A stretch of 46,628 bases of DNA from Hyphomicrobiaceae bacterium (lineage in GTDB: Bacteria; Pseudomonadota; Alphaproteobacteria; Rhizobiales; Hyphomicrobiaceae), in the NCBI GenBank assembly GCA_021775735.1, contig JAJFHG010000031.1, forward strand, positions 1 to 46,628. The letters are read 5' to 3'. Position 1 is the first letter of the stretch. Every line of letters starts with the position of its first letter. A model generated the notes under the pieces. The model saw nothing but the letters and a program-made list of their open reading frames with translations, was not told the origin of the DNA and did not search any database. Below are positions 8,153 through 17,357 of the stretch, one piece after another. Position numbers and translations under genes: made by a program.

Positions 8153-9210
8153 CCACACCTCAACTCAATTTGCTGTCCGCCCGGGTGCTCCTGGCATTGA
8201 TTGTCCTAATCACTTTGCCAGCGGCAGGTACCCTCGCGCAGGCCCAAGGCGCCCCGACGAACTGTCTCGGTCGGAGTGACGTGCTTGGCATGTCACGTAT
8301 CGTTGAGATCGACACAGCAGCAGGCCCGCGCTTTGGCGAACAATATGAAGAAAACATATTCCTCGAAGCTGGCGAGGTTGTGCTGACGTTTGATGACGGG
8401 CCCATGCGCCGCTTCACACAGCCCATCCTGGACATTCTCGATCGACACTGTGTCAAAGCAACCTTTTTTACTGTTGGCCGAATGGCCGTCGCAGACCCCG
8501 CCATGCTGAAACAGATTGATCGGCGAGGACACACCATCGGCACGCACACCTGGTCCCATAAGAAGTTAGGCAGAGTAGGACAAGCCACCGCAAAGCGCGA
8601 GATTGAGCTTGGCGTTAGCGCCATCGTTGCGGCCCTTGGCAAACCCGTGGCGCCCTTTTTTCGGTTTCCTTACTTGTCTGATCCAAAGAGTGCGCAAAAG
8701 TTGTTGCGCAATCGGGGCCAAGGTATCTTTGGCATTGACGTCGATTCAAGAGATTTTAGTACGCGTTCGGGCACGGTAATGGCTCAGCGCGTGCTCGCCA
8801 AGCTCAAGAAAAAAGGTAAAGGCATCATCCTATTTCACGACATACAAAGATCTACAGCACGCGGGCTTGATGGATTGCTCACAAAACTGAAAAAACGCGG
8901 CTATAAAGTCGTGCACATGGTTCCAAAAGAGACCGTAAAAACAGTTGCCCGCTATGATGCGATTGCCGCCAAGTACGTAAAGCGCAAAGCCAAGGCCAAA
9001 AAGGACAATCCACTTGCCAATCGCGCTGTCACATGGCCAAACGCGAGCGGAGCTGGCGCCGGTAGCGCTGGTGAAGTCCTGCCTTGGACAAAAAATAAAA
9101 GCCCTGCCCGCCGATCGCCCAAAACGGCGAAACGAAGAAAGCCGAAGCCCGCGCCACCACAAACTGACGACTATGAGAAGCGTTGGCAATTGAGCCCGTT
9201 TGGACGTTAA
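8143..9210 (+). CDS. Secreted polysaccharide deacetylase, copy 1
   Basis: NodB-homology (carbohydrate esterase family 4) deacetylase that would remove N- or O-acetyl groups from a cell-surface or wall polysaccharide in the periplasm. From ATG 8143 it has 355 residues. A signal peptide ends near LAQAQG (36). Motif 1 is TFDDGP with D84/D85, motif 2 is GTHTWSH with H135 and H139 (metal ligands), motif 3 is RFPY (174-177) and the late motif is LFHD (H232). A basic, proline-rich tail of about 90 residues (KRKAKAKKD, RRSPKTAKRRKPKPAPP) follows the catalytic domain. The frame stays open upstream to 7843, but that part does not look like protein. The second copy follows downstream. Confidence 0.88.
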   Translation: MQITTPQLNLLSARVLLALIVLITLPAAGTLAQAQGAPTNCLGRSDVLGMSRIVEIDTAAGPRFGEQYEENIFLEAGEVVLTFDDGPMRRFTQPILDILDRHCVKATFFTVGRMAVADPAMLKQIDRRGHTIGTHTWSHKKLGRVGQATAKREIELGVSAIVAALGKPVAPFFRFPYLSDPKSAQKLLRNRGQGIFGIDVDSRDFSTRSGTVMAQRVLAKLKKKGKGIILFHDIQRSTARGLDGLLTKLKKRGYKVVHMVPKETVKTVARYDAIAAKYVKRKAKAKKDNPLANRAVTWPNASGAGAGSAGEVLPWTKNKSPARRSPKTAKRRKPKPAPPQTDDYEKRWQLSPFGR

Positions 9211-9366
9211 TGAGCATCCACCACCTTATTCTCAACGCTGAGGTTGTGGCCCCCTTGCACAACTTTCAGCCCAAGCTCTGTCCATTTTAACAAAAATCCG
9301 TTCACCCAGTTGTCGAACCGCTGCAAATCTCCCAAGGTCCACCAAAGCAGTGATCTGGAAGAGACA

Positions 9367-10527
9367 ATGCCGCTTCACATAACGCCACCACCCCGTTTTC
9401 AGCAGGCTTCACTGCTGACCAAGTTGAGTCTCTTTTTAAGTTGCATCTGCTTGATTTTGGTTGCAACGGTCGATCATGCCCGCGCCAAGAAAACGGCCTC
9501 GTGCAACACACCGGGGGCTGGTCTTGGCGTGTCTCGGATCATTGAGGTGGATGCCTCAAATGGCCCACTCTATGGGTCCATCTCCAAATACACCAAAGAA
9601 GATGAAGTCCTCGGACCTAAGGAAGTCATCCTGACTTTTGACGACGGACCCCTGTCGTGGATTACAAAATCCATTCTCGACACGCTTGATGCCTTTTGCA
9701 CCAAGGCGACATTTTTCTCGGTCGGCAAGATGGCGTTGGCCTATCCAGATTCAGTCAAAGATGTTTTGCGCCGCGGTCACACGCTCGGTACCCACACCTG
9801 GTCCCACCCGCTCAACATGCGCCGCTATAGCATCGACAAGGCAACTGCACAGATTGAGCGCGGGTTCTCGGCCGTTGCTTTGGCTGCTGGCCAACCCATT
9901 GCGCCGTTTTTCCGCTTCCCTGGTCTCAGCGATTCCGATCCTATGCTCAAGCACTTGCAAGAGCGCGGCATCGCAACGTTCACCGTCGATGTCGTCTCAA
10001 ATGATAGTTACATCGGAAGTCCGACCCGACTCGCAAACTACACCATGGCCAAACTCAAAAAACGTGGCCGGGGCATTATGCTGTTTCATGACATTAAGGC
10101 GGCGACTGCAAAGGCCCTACCCAATATCCTGCGTCGCTTGAAAAAGGGCGGCTACAAGGTTGTCCATCTACGGTCTGAAAAACCACTTGTGCCGGTGACA
10201 AAGTTTGATGAAAAGAACAAAGCAAGGCTTGCCAAAACACTAGCGAGGAAGAAGGGCGGCAAAAAAAACCTAGTGCCTTTCTATGGTGCTGTTGCACCGA
10301 GCAAGCCAGACGCGATCATCAATGGCAAAGCCCTGGAAATTACCAAGCTCAATCCACCGCCAAGAGAACGCAAGAAAAAATCAAAACGCCTACACAAAGG
10401 CACGACGAGAATTGTTACGGATGAACACGGCCGAAAGGTATATCAGAAACGACGCAAATATCGCCGGCTCCGCAAACCCCGCCGCCGCTATAGACCACCG
10501 CCGCCCTCACCAACATTCTGGTTCTAG
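9367..10527 (+). CDS. Secreted polysaccharide deacetylase, copy 2
   Basis: Tandem paralogue of the preceding gene (386 residues), also CE4/NodB type. A signal peptide ends near DHARA (40). The shared opening of the mature part (LGVSRIIEVDASNGP against LGMSRIVEIDTAAGP) proves the duplication. The catalytic set is TFDDGP (D92, D93), GTHTWSH (H143, H147), RFPG and LFHD. The tail of about 100 residues is strongly basic and ends in a proline-rich patch (RRRYRPPPPSPTFWF). ATG 9367 is chosen because GGAAGAGA lies upstream and the frame before it is not protein-like. The stop at 10527 faces the ABC transporter stop at 10560, so the two genes converge. Confidence 0.9.
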   Translation: MPLHITPPPRFQQASLLTKLSLFLSCICLILVATVDHARAKKTASCNTPGAGLGVSRIIEVDASNGPLYGSISKYTKEDEVLGPKEVILTFDDGPLSWITKSILDTLDAFCTKATFFSVGKMALAYPDSVKDVLRRGHTLGTHTWSHPLNMRRYSIDKATAQIERGFSAVALAAGQPIAPFFRFPGLSDSDPMLKHLQERGIATFTVDVVSNDSYIGSPTRLANYTMAKLKKRGRGIMLFHDIKAATAKALPNILRRLKKGGYKVVHLRSEKPLVPVTKFDEKNKARLAKTLARKKGGKKNLVPFYGAVAPSKPDAIINGKALEITKLNPPPRERKKKSKRLHKGTTRIVTDEHGRKVYQKRRKYRRLRKPRRRYRPPPPSPTFWF

Positions 10528-10559
10528 TCCCCCCAAAGCAGCAGCAGGAAGCTGTAGAT

Positions 10560-12338
10560 TTAGTCTTCGCCCTGCCTGCCATTGCCTGCAAATTGCAACC
10601 GATAAAGCGCAGCGTAACGACCGTCCCGTGCAATCAGCTCATCATGCGTGCCAGATTCAACTGCAGTGCCATCTTCTATGACATAAATCCGATCTGCGTG
10701 TTGAGCCGTCGACAGGCGGTGGGCAATCAAAACTGTCGTGCGGCCTTTTGAAAGATCCCGAATTGAGCTTTGCAGAATTTGCTCGGATTCACTATCAAGG
10801 GCCGACGTTGGTTCATCCAGCAACAAGATTGGCGCATCTTTAAAAAATGCCCGAGCAACGGCGAGGCGTTGTTTCTGTCCGCCAGAAAAATTTGCAGCCA
10901 GTTCATTGATCTCGCTATTATACCCATCTGGCGTGCGCTCAATAAACTCATGCGCATTGGCCGCTTTAGCTGCAGAGATCATAGCGTCTCGACCCATACT
11001 ATCATCGCCACCACGAATATTTTCGGCAATTGTTCCTTCAAACAAAAACGCTTCTTGATCAAGGAATGCCACCTGCGATCTGAGCGAGGCCAACGACACC
11101 TCATCGAGGTTTGCACCATCAATTTTGATATGGCCTTCCGATGGGCGATAGAGCCCCTGGATCAATCCCAGAATTGTTGTCTTTCCACCACCTGACGGAC
11201 CAACAAGTGCGGTGGTCTTTTGGCCCTCAAAGGTAACATCAATCGCTTTTAAAACTTCGGGGCCATGTTGATACTGAAAACGCACGTTTTCAAAAGTAAT
11301 TTCTCCAGCAGAAACTTTGAGGGGTGGGCGCTTGGCACGCTCGTGGCTGTCTTCGGGTTCATCAAGAAGCTCATACATCATCGTTACCGGCACGGCCGCT
11401 GTGGCCAAATCAACATGCAAGCGCGATAAGCGTCGCAACGGCTCACCAGCTAGCAATAAAGCGGTGATGAAAGAAAAGAAGCGGCCGATCATTTGCGGAT
11501 CAGCGTCAGCGCGCATGACCCCATAGAGAATGACGCCTGCAATTGCCAATCCTGCCAAAATTTCCGACAACGGCGCAACTGCCGCACGCACACGAACCAG
11601 TTTTACCGCCGCCTGCTCTGTAATCGAAATCGCCGAACCCATTTTCTTGCGCATCAAATTCTCAAGCTGGAAAGATTTAATCATTTTTGCGCCCTGCGCT
11701 GTCTCACGAGACAGTGAGACGACGGTGCCGAGAATGTCCGTTGTCACCTGCGAGGCCTTCTTGGCCCGCTTTGAAAGCTGCTTTAATGCAAGAGCAGCAA
11801 TCGGAGCGGTTACGACAACAATCAAGAACATAATCGGGTCTTGAAAAATCATCACGGCGCAAAGACCAAGAACAGTCAACAAGTCTCGTCCCAAACTAAC
11901 TGCAACCAACTGAATAAGTTGGCGCGCGTTGGTGGCGCCCTGATTGAAGCGAGCAACGAGATCACCGGAGGACCAACGCCGGAAAAACTCCAGATCCATC
12001 GCCAAAAAATGATTGTAGATCCGGCTTTGCAAGTCAGCTGTGATGCGCATGCCGACTTTGGCCAAAGTGACCTCTTGCAGATAGGCAAAGATACCCTTGA
12101 TGATGAAGATGGCGGAGATCAACGCCGGAAAGAACATCACCTGGGAGCGATCCTTGTCAACGAAGATCGAATTGGTGAGGTCTTTCATCAGCCATGCGGA
12201 CAATGAGGTGCAGACCGCAACCACAACCATGAACCCCAACGCCAACGCATACTGCGGCCAATGCTGGCGACCATACTCATCAAGAATACGCTTGATAGGC
12301 GGTAGCACAGAGGTTTCGGACGGGGACTTTTGGGGCAT
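10560..12338 (-). CDS. MsbA-like ABC exporter, fused permease and ATPase
   Basis: A 592-residue half-transporter. Residues ~15-325 form the six-helix ABC transmembrane domain and ~345-585 the nucleotide-binding domain. Walker A is GPSGGGKT (380-387), the Q-loop is AFLDQEAFLFEG, the ABC signature is FSGGQKQRLA (484-493) and Walker B is ILLLDEP (504-510), with the switch histidine in IAHRLS. It exports lipids, lipid-linked sugars or drugs as a homodimer in the inner membrane. MsbA-type lipid A flipping is possible but not proven. The frame runs upstream to 12392, but that would overlap the tRNA gene, so ATG 12338 (MPQKSPSET) is the start. Confidence 0.9.
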   Translation of the reverse strand: MPQKSPSETSVLPPIKRILDEYGRQHWPQYALALGFMVVVAVCTSLSAWLMKDLTNSIFVDKDRSQVMFFPALISAIFIIKGIFAYLQEVTLAKVGMRITADLQSRIYNHFLAMDLEFFRRWSSGDLVARFNQGATNARQLIQLVAVSLGRDLLTVLGLCAVMIFQDPIMFLIVVVTAPIAALALKQLSKRAKKASQVTTDILGTVVSLSRETAQGAKMIKSFQLENLMRKKMGSAISITEQAAVKLVRVRAAVAPLSEILAGLAIAGVILYGVMRADADPQMIGRFFSFITALLLAGEPLRRLSRLHVDLATAAVPVTMMYELLDEPEDSHERAKRPPLKVSAGEITFENVRFQYQHGPEVLKAIDVTFEGQKTTALVGPSGGGKTTILGLIQGLYRPSEGHIKIDGANLDEVSLASLRSQVAFLDQEAFLFEGTIAENIRGGDDSMGRDAMISAAKAANAHEFIERTPDGYNSEINELAANFSGGQKQRLAVARAFFKDAPILLLDEPTSALDSESEQILQSSIRDLSKGRTTVLIAHRLSTAQHADRIYVIEDGTAVESGTHDELIARDGRYAALYRLQFAGNGRQGED

Positions 12339-12362
12339 GGTCGAAGAAAATCTGATCCCTGC

Positions 12363-12449
12363 TGGTGCGGACGAGAGGACTTGAACCTCCACGGGATTTC
12401 TCCCACCACCACCTCAAGGTGACGCGTCTACCAATTCCGCCACGACCGC
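12363..12449 (-). tRNA. tRNA-Leu (anticodon GAG)
   Basis: An 87-base class II tRNA with encoded CCA. On the minus strand it opens GCGGTCGTGGCGGAATTGG and has the D-loop motif TTGGTAGAC. The anticodon loop is TTGAGGT (anticodon GAG) on a CACC/GGTG stem. A long variable arm (GGGAGAAATCCC) and the T-loop TTCAAGT follow. It reads CUC/CUU leucine codons. The acceptor stem has one oddity: the fifth base pair is U-U (5' GCGGTCG against CGTCCGC), where the usual sequence would be CGACCGC. Confidence 0.96.
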
Positions 12450-12686
12450 AACTCAACCGCAGGGCCTTCTAAGAAGCATCATGGACACGAATAGAGTTGT
12501 GCCAAGCTTCCAAGAAGGGAGGCTCCGACTAACAGAGCCCAACCCAGATGGCAAGAGCGGGCTCACGTCTGTTTAGCCAAAGCTTGGATTTGGCCACTCT
12601 ATCGGGATTGATCGGCGGCGAAAACCCCTCTCAAGGCCGCATCTCAGTAACCACAAGCCTGGCGTAGATATGCTAAGGGAGCCCCT

Positions 12687-13403
12687 ATGACAGACCAGGC
12701 CATACCTACAGCCCCGCTCGGCATAAGCGCGCGCAGAGCGCCCCTGGCACCAGTCGTGTGGCAGGTAAGTCCGCACCCTGTCGCTTACCAAGACGCCATC
12801 GCGCAAATGCACCAGTGGAGCGAAGCTGTGAGCACTGGTGAAATCGCTGAACAGGTCTGGTTGCTGGAACACCCTGCACTTTATACCGCGGGCACAAGCG
12901 CCAAACGCGAACACCTTCTGGCGCCTGATCGATTTCCGGTATTCGAGAGCGGACGTGGTGGAGAATACACGTATCATGGACCAGGCCAGCGCATTGTGTA
13001 TCTGGCGCTCGACGTGCGCCAGAGATTTGCAGGTGATGTGAGAGCGTATGTGCATGCGCTTGAAGACTGGATCATTGCAGCGCTTGGTCAGCTTGGAATT
13101 TCAGGTCAACGGGGTGGCGAGCAAATTGGTGTGTGGGTTCACGACCCAAACACGCCTCATGCGGCTCCGCGAAAGATCGCTGCCATCGGTGTACGTGTTC
13201 GCCGTGGAATTGCGTTGCATGGGCTTGCGCTCAATGTGGCGCCAGACCTTGAGCATTTTTCCGGCATCATTGCCTGTGGAGGTGATGGTGACGATCCAAT
13301 AAGCCTGACAACGCTTGGAGTCGCTGCGACCATGGACGCGGTCGATCAGGCACTCAAAGATACATTTGCGGCAAATATTCTGGCTCGGCCACAAGATGTT
13401 TAA
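12687..13403 (+). CDS. lipB: Octanoyl-[acyl carrier protein]:protein N-octanoyltransferase
   Basis: LipB (238 residues) moves octanoate from acyl carrier protein onto the lipoyl domains of pyruvate and 2-oxoglutarate dehydrogenases and the glycine cleavage H protein. LipA then inserts sulfur. Visible marks are the family signature RGGEYTYHGPGQ (90-101), the catalytic lysine K163 in RKIAAIGVRV and the acyl-accepting cysteine C197 in GIIACG. AGGGAG just upstream of ATG 12687 is a good ribosome-binding site. It is a single gene. Its TAA overlaps the stop codon of the convergent DUF1194 gene. No LipA gene is in the window. Confidence 0.95.
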   Translation: MTDQAIPTAPLGISARRAPLAPVVWQVSPHPVAYQDAIAQMHQWSEAVSTGEIAEQVWLLEHPALYTAGTSAKREHLLAPDRFPVFESGRGGEYTYHGPGQRIVYLALDVRQRFAGDVRAYVHALEDWIIAALGQLGISGQRGGEQIGVWVHDPNTPHAAPRKIAAIGVRVRRGIALHGLALNVAPDLEHFSGIIACGGDGDDPISLTTLGVAATMDAVDQALKDTFAANILARPQDV

Positions 13404-14272
13404 TTATTGCTCGTGACGACGGGTGGGGACTGCCAACGAACCCCGGCAACCGAAGAGCGTGTTGGCAGCGGTTTACCACTGACTTCAATGACAAACTTTT
13501 GGCGAAATGCGCGACCGAAATCTTTGTAGCCTTTAGCCGTCAATAAAAAGGCTCCGGGCCCTGCAATGACATGAGTTTTGAACCAATCATCAAGGCGTGT
13601 CGTTCCAGTATCGGGTCCGCGCGCCATGTTACGAAGCCCAAAACCTGGTTTGCGATAGGCGCCAGACCCAACGATGTTTGAGCCATGCAGCTGTAATATT
13701 GGCAAACCATTGATTGTAACGCCCTGGGCGGTGAGCGCTTGGCGGTGCGCATCAACGGTTTCAGGCACCGTGCAATTGTCGATGCCATCTCCCGAAACAT
13801 CAAGAACAGTGCGCAGCGCTGGCACAGGCACATAGGGTACAATCAGCGTCGCAATATGGTCCATCATACGCGCCATGCAGGTGAATTCGCCGCCCTTATG
13901 GGGAAGCGACCGCACGAGGCTCGCAACGTGTCGCGCTTGTGCCTCAGTCGTGATCCGCTGCCAGTCAATGACCAATTCAGGCTTGTCTGCCCAGACCATC
14001 ATGGCAAACAGAATGCCGCCGTTTGGCCCATTGAGGATTACTTGAAGAACATCGGGATCTTCAAGAGACTGTGCAATGCCTTCCATTTGCAAGCGGTAGC
14101 GTTTTTGGTCGACAGACTGGGAGACATCAACGGCAACGATGAGTGCCGTATCAACGGGTGCCAGCGCCTCGTCATTTGCAAATCCTGAACCTACGGCCAG
14201 CGAGATTGCCCAACACGCAACGGCTGCGGTCACAACCCAACTGAACGTCTGACACTGAGATTGATTACGCAT
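13400..14272 (-). CDS. DUF1194 family VWA-domain protein
   Basis: A 290-residue exported protein with one von Willebrand factor A domain. A hydrophobic leader spans ~12-32. The metal-ion site motif DVSQSVD (DxSxS) follows shortly after it, and LDVSGDGIDNC occurs in the middle, as in DUF1194 proteins of alphaproteobacteria. It is probably periplasmic or membrane-attached, where VWA domains bind partner proteins through a divalent metal. The partner is unknown. The frame is open to 14338, but ATG 14272 is preferred because the upstream part falls in the terminator of the dehydrogenase gene. Confidence 0.85.
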   Translation of the reverse strand: MRNQSQCQTFSWVVTAAVACWAISLAVGSGFANDEALAPVDTALIVAVDVSQSVDQKRYRLQMEGIAQSLEDPDVLQVILNGPNGGILFAMMVWADKPELVIDWQRITTEAQARHVASLVRSLPHKGGEFTCMARMMDHIATLIVPYVPVPALRTVLDVSGDGIDNCTVPETVDAHRQALTAQGVTINGLPILQLHGSNIVGSGAYRKPGFGLRNMARGPDTGTTRLDDWFKTHVIAGPGAFLLTAKGYKDFGRAFRQKFVIEVSGKPLPTRSSVAGVRWQSPPVVTSNN

Positions 14273-14320
14273 ATCACCCACAAAAACGGTTGAAGGTCGC
14301 TCGCTCAAAAGCAGCCATAG

Positions 14321-14354
14321 AAAAAGGCGGCCAAGCATTGCTTGACCGCCTTCT
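14321..14354 (-). terminator. Rho-independent terminator of the PQQ dehydrogenase gene
   Basis: A 13-base stem with a 3-base loop lies 22 bases past the dehydrogenase stop and is followed on the minus strand by TTTTT. One pair is C-A when read on the plus strand but a G-U wobble in minus-strand RNA, so the hairpin is built for the leftward transcript. Confidence 0.85.
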
Positions 14355-14376
14355 TTAATAGCAGAGCTAAACTAGA

Positions 14377-16140
14377 TTAGTTAGCAGCAACTGTTTTTGG
14401 AAGTTTGAAGGTCCAAACCATGCCACCTTGGTTCAGGTGAGCAACAGTTTTAGCCACTTCACCGCCCCACAGAGGAACAGCACCACCCCAACCAGAAACG
14501 ATAGTCAGATACTGCTGACCGTCTTGTTCCCAGGTGATTGGTGAACCAACAATGCCGGAACCGGTGTTGAAGCTCCAAAGCTCTTTGCCTGACGTTGCGT
14601 CAAGAGCTTTAAAGTCACCTTCTGGCGTGCCGTAGAAGACAAGACCAGCAGCTGTCGTCATAACGCCACCCCAAAGTGGAGTTTTAGACTTCACGGACCA
14701 AACGACCTTGCCAGAAGCAGGATCGACAGCCTTCAGAGCACCAATGTGATCGTCAAAGATTGGCTTAATGGTAAAGCCAGCGCCGAGGTATGCAGCGCCT
14801 TTCTTGTAAGTCACAGGCTCGTTGTGAATATCCATGCCCCATTCATTCGATGGAACGTAGAACAGCTTGGTGCCTTGGTTGTAGGCCATTGGCATCCAGT
14901 TTTTGCCACCCAAGAAAGATGGAACAGCAAAGACTGCTTTACCTTTTTTGCCATCCTTGGAATCTTTTGGGTTACCAGGATAGTTATCCTTGTTGAATTT
15001 TGGACGACCATTTTTATCCAAACCTGAAGCCCAACTGATCTTGGAAACAAACGGGAAGCCACGGATGAACTTGCCGTTTTCACGGTTAAGAACGTAGAAG
15101 AAGCCGTTACGATCGGCCGTTGCAGCAGCTTTTGTGCCGTTCAGGTCGAAAGAAACAACTTCGTTCACGCCGTCATAGTCCCAACCATCGTGTGGCGTCG
15201 TTTGGAAGCCCCACTTGATGTTGCCGGTTTCTGGATCGATAGCGAGGCGTGAGCATGACCAGCGATTGTCACCAGGACGCATGTGGCTGTTCCATGGTCC
15301 AGGGTTACCTGTACCGATGAAGATCAACTTGGTGTCTGGATCGTAAGTACCGCCAAGCCAAGTTGCGCCACCACCGGTTTTCCAGAGGTCACCCTTCCAG
15401 GTTTCGTTCTTTTTGCCGGTCATTGTCGAAGGCTTGCCATTGAGTGAGCCAACGTGGCCTTCAATTGTTGGGCGAGACCAGACAATATCACCAGTATCGA
15501 TTTTGCGTGCTTCAACACGGCCTACGATACCAAACTCACCACCAGAAACGCCGGTCACAAGAATTGGACCATGAGCTTTTGAAGGCACGATCAAAGGTGC
15601 GGCTGTAGATGAGAAGCCAGCTTTGAAGTCATCGATCTTTTTGGACCAAACAACTTTGCCTGTCTTGGCATTAAGCGCAACAAGTTTGGCATCGAGTGTG
15701 CCGAAGATAAACTTGTCGCCGAAAAGTGCACCACCACGGTTGATCACGTCACAGCATGGCAGAATGCCTTCTGGAAGACGGTGGTCATACTGCCAGATCT
15801 CACGACCGGTGCTGACATCAATCGCCCAGGCACGACTATAGGACCCGGTGATGTACATGACACCATCTTTGACCAATGGTTGTGTTTCTTGACCGCGCAT
15901 CTTTTCACCGCCGAGCGACATTGCCCAGGCAGGAACAAGAGAGCTAACATTGTCTTTGTTGATTTTTGTCAACGTGCTGTAGCGTTGGCCCTGTGGACCA
16001 ATACCGTTGCTGACGATATCACCAGCTGTAGCGGCGTCATTGACGATATCGTCGATGCTGACGTCAGCCTGTGCTGGAACCGTCAGTGCAGCCGTAAGTG
16101 CAACGGCACTCGCGGACGCAACCCATTTCCAGGTTTTCAT
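14377..16140 (-). CDS. PQQ-dependent alcohol dehydrogenase, lanthanide type (XoxF/ExaF-like)
   Basis: A 587-residue periplasmic quinoprotein that oxidises methanol, ethanol or similar primary alcohols and passes electrons to a cytochrome c. The signal peptide ends at AQA (25). Eight-bladed propeller marks are present: the vicinal disulfide C129-C130 (PCCDV), GGEFG with E202, GTGNPGPW with N279, the catalytic Asp D321 and, two residues later, D323 in GWDYDGVNE. In the family the extra Asp goes with lanthanide use; calcium enzymes have Ala, Ser or Thr there. The overall sequence is nearer to quinoprotein ethanol dehydrogenases (ExaA/PedE/ExaF) than to XoxF5. ATG 16140 is preceded by AGGGGA. There is no small subunit (MxaI) gene nearby. 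A 208-base gap separates it from the relay genes, so it has its own promoter. Confidence 0.93.
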   Translation of the reverse strand: MKTWKWVASASAVALTAALTVPAQADVSIDDIVNDAATAGDIVSNGIGPQGQRYSTLTKINKDNVSSLVPAWAMSLGGEKMRGQETQPLVKDGVMYITGSYSRAWAIDVSTGREIWQYDHRLPEGILPCCDVINRGGALFGDKFIFGTLDAKLVALNAKTGKVVWSKKIDDFKAGFSSTAAPLIVPSKAHGPILVTGVSGGEFGIVGRVEARKIDTGDIVWSRPTIEGHVGSLNGKPSTMTGKKNETWKGDLWKTGGGATWLGGTYDPDTKLIFIGTGNPGPWNSHMRPGDNRWSCSRLAIDPETGNIKWGFQTTPHDGWDYDGVNEVVSFDLNGTKAAATADRNGFFYVLNRENGKFIRGFPFVSKISWASGLDKNGRPKFNKDNYPGNPKDSKDGKKGKAVFAVPSFLGGKNWMPMAYNQGTKLFYVPSNEWGMDIHNEPVTYKKGAAYLGAGFTIKPIFDDHIGALKAVDPASGKVVWSVKSKTPLWGGVMTTAAGLVFYGTPEGDFKALDATSGKELWSFNTGSGIVGSPITWEQDGQQYLTIVSGWGGAVPLWGGEVAKTVAHLNQGGMVWTFKLPKTVAAN

Positions 16141-16269
16141 GCGTTTCCCCTTAAGGTTTGTTTTTAAGACCAAAAACTCGAGTTTCTTGGAAGCGAGATA
16201 GCGGCAGTAACGCTATCAGCCTGACGGGAACCTAGCGCAGGGGATGGACAGTCATAATTGTCAATTCGT

Positions 16270-16283
16270 ACATTGTACCAAAG
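16270..16283 (-). promoter_or_regulatory. Shared operator-like motif upstream of the dehydrogenase
   Basis: ACATTGTACCAAAG (plus-strand reading) lies about 130 bases before the dehydrogenase start. The core ACATTGTAC recurs at 19703 before the cytochrome gene, in the same orientation and at nearly the same distance. A TTGACA box lies beside it on the minus strand (CGAATTGACAATTATGAC). It is a candidate activator site. The regulator is not in the window. Confidence 0.4.
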
Positions 16284-16348
16284 TAGCGAACGATGTGCGG
16301 CACATCTATCGTGCCCGGTGAAATGAGCCGGTAAAGACAACAACAACC

Positions 16349-17344
16349 CTAAGGCGTTTCCACATCTACACGAGGCAACCCATCCGCTTCGAGCTTCGGA
16401 AATAAATGGGTGACTGAGCGCTCATATTCATAGCGCGCCAGAGCGATTTTCTCAGTCCATTTCGGCAGCGGCTCCGCCATCGCTTCGTTCATCGACAGTC
16501 CGCGCTCAAAGGCCTTTGAAATGATCTCATTGATTGCCACCAACCAGTCCCGCGTTTGCTGAATGGCACGGGTCCCATCCTCGGCTGGTCCATGACCTGG
16601 CACCAACAGCCGATGGGGAATGCCACCGAGATTAGCAAGACTGATCCGCCAGCGTTCAATATCCGCGTTGGGCGTCGTAGGTGCGCGATCCAGGAAGGCC
16701 AGATCGCCGCCAATCAGCACTCCTGAAAGCTCGTCAAACAGCACCAGATCAGAGCTAGTGTGCCCGCGCATGGTTAAAGACCGGATGCGCCGATTTCCAA
16801 AATCTTCAACCCCGGTTTCAATGGCTTTACCCGGGAGGACCAGTTCTGTTCCCCGCATCCAATCACCCGCGGTGCGGTACATGGCATCTGCAAAACCCTC
16901 TCCCATAACTTTCAGACCATCAATCACACCCTTGGGGGCTGCGATTTGATCGGCGCCAAAGGCTTGGTTGCCAAATACATGGTCGGGATGAAAATGCGTA
17001 AGGTAAACCCGCGCGATGTTCTTACCGGTTAGGTCGCGCGCCAGTTTTGCAAGCGCTTCGCCATAACGACGTGATGGCCCGGTATCAACAATGACCGCAC
17101 CAGCGCTGGTGTCAAAAATGATCACATTGGCAATTGCACCACCATTACCCTGGCTGATCGCTTCCTGAGCCCCAGGAATCATCCAGATGCCATCCGTCAA
17201 TCGCTGCGGCTTAAGCGTGTATTGTAGTGGTGCTGCATCAAGATCAAACGCCGGCACGAAGGCTGCGGCGGCGGTTGTTGACATCAATGCCAACGCTTTA
17301 CGGCGTGTCAGTGCGGCGTGGCCAGGGTCATTTTTTGTTGTCAC
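16349..17344 (-). CDS. SoxH-like zinc metallohydrolase of the quinoprotein relay system
   Basis: A metallo-beta-lactamase-fold hydrolase of about 331 residues. The zinc motif is THFHPDH (H117, H119, D121, H122 from the GTG start). Further ligands are in RGHTSSD, GGDLAF and VPGHG. The N-terminus has a Tat-like leader (TRRKALALMSTTAAAAF), so it acts in the periplasm. It matches the 'quinoprotein relay system zinc metallohydrolase' relatives of SoxH. The natural substrate is unknown; a thioester or persulfide on the neighbouring SoxYZ-like carrier is a reasonable guess. The frame is open to 17443, but that overlaps the carrier gene by 86 bases. GTG 17344 (or TTG 17347), just after the carrier's stop, is more likely. 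Confidence 0.87.
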   Translation of the reverse strand: MTTKNDPGHAALTRRKALALMSTTAAAAFVPAFDLDAAPLQYTLKPQRLTDGIWMIPGAQEAISQGNGGAIANVIIFDTSAGAVIVDTGPSRRYGEALAKLARDLTGKNIARVYLTHFHPDHVFGNQAFGADQIAAPKGVIDGLKVMGEGFADAMYRTAGDWMRGTELVLPGKAIETGVEDFGNRRIRSLTMRGHTSSDLVLFDELSGVLIGGDLAFLDRAPTTPNADIERWRISLANLGGIPHRLLVPGHGPAEDGTRAIQQTRDWLVAINEIISKAFERGLSMNEAMAEPLPKWTEKIALARYEYERSVTHLFPKLEADGLPRVDVETP

Positions 17345-17357
17345 CAACTCAATAAAC

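Noticed and set aside
12339-12392. Upstream start for the ABC exporter
   Set aside because: It would overlap the tRNA-Leu gene.
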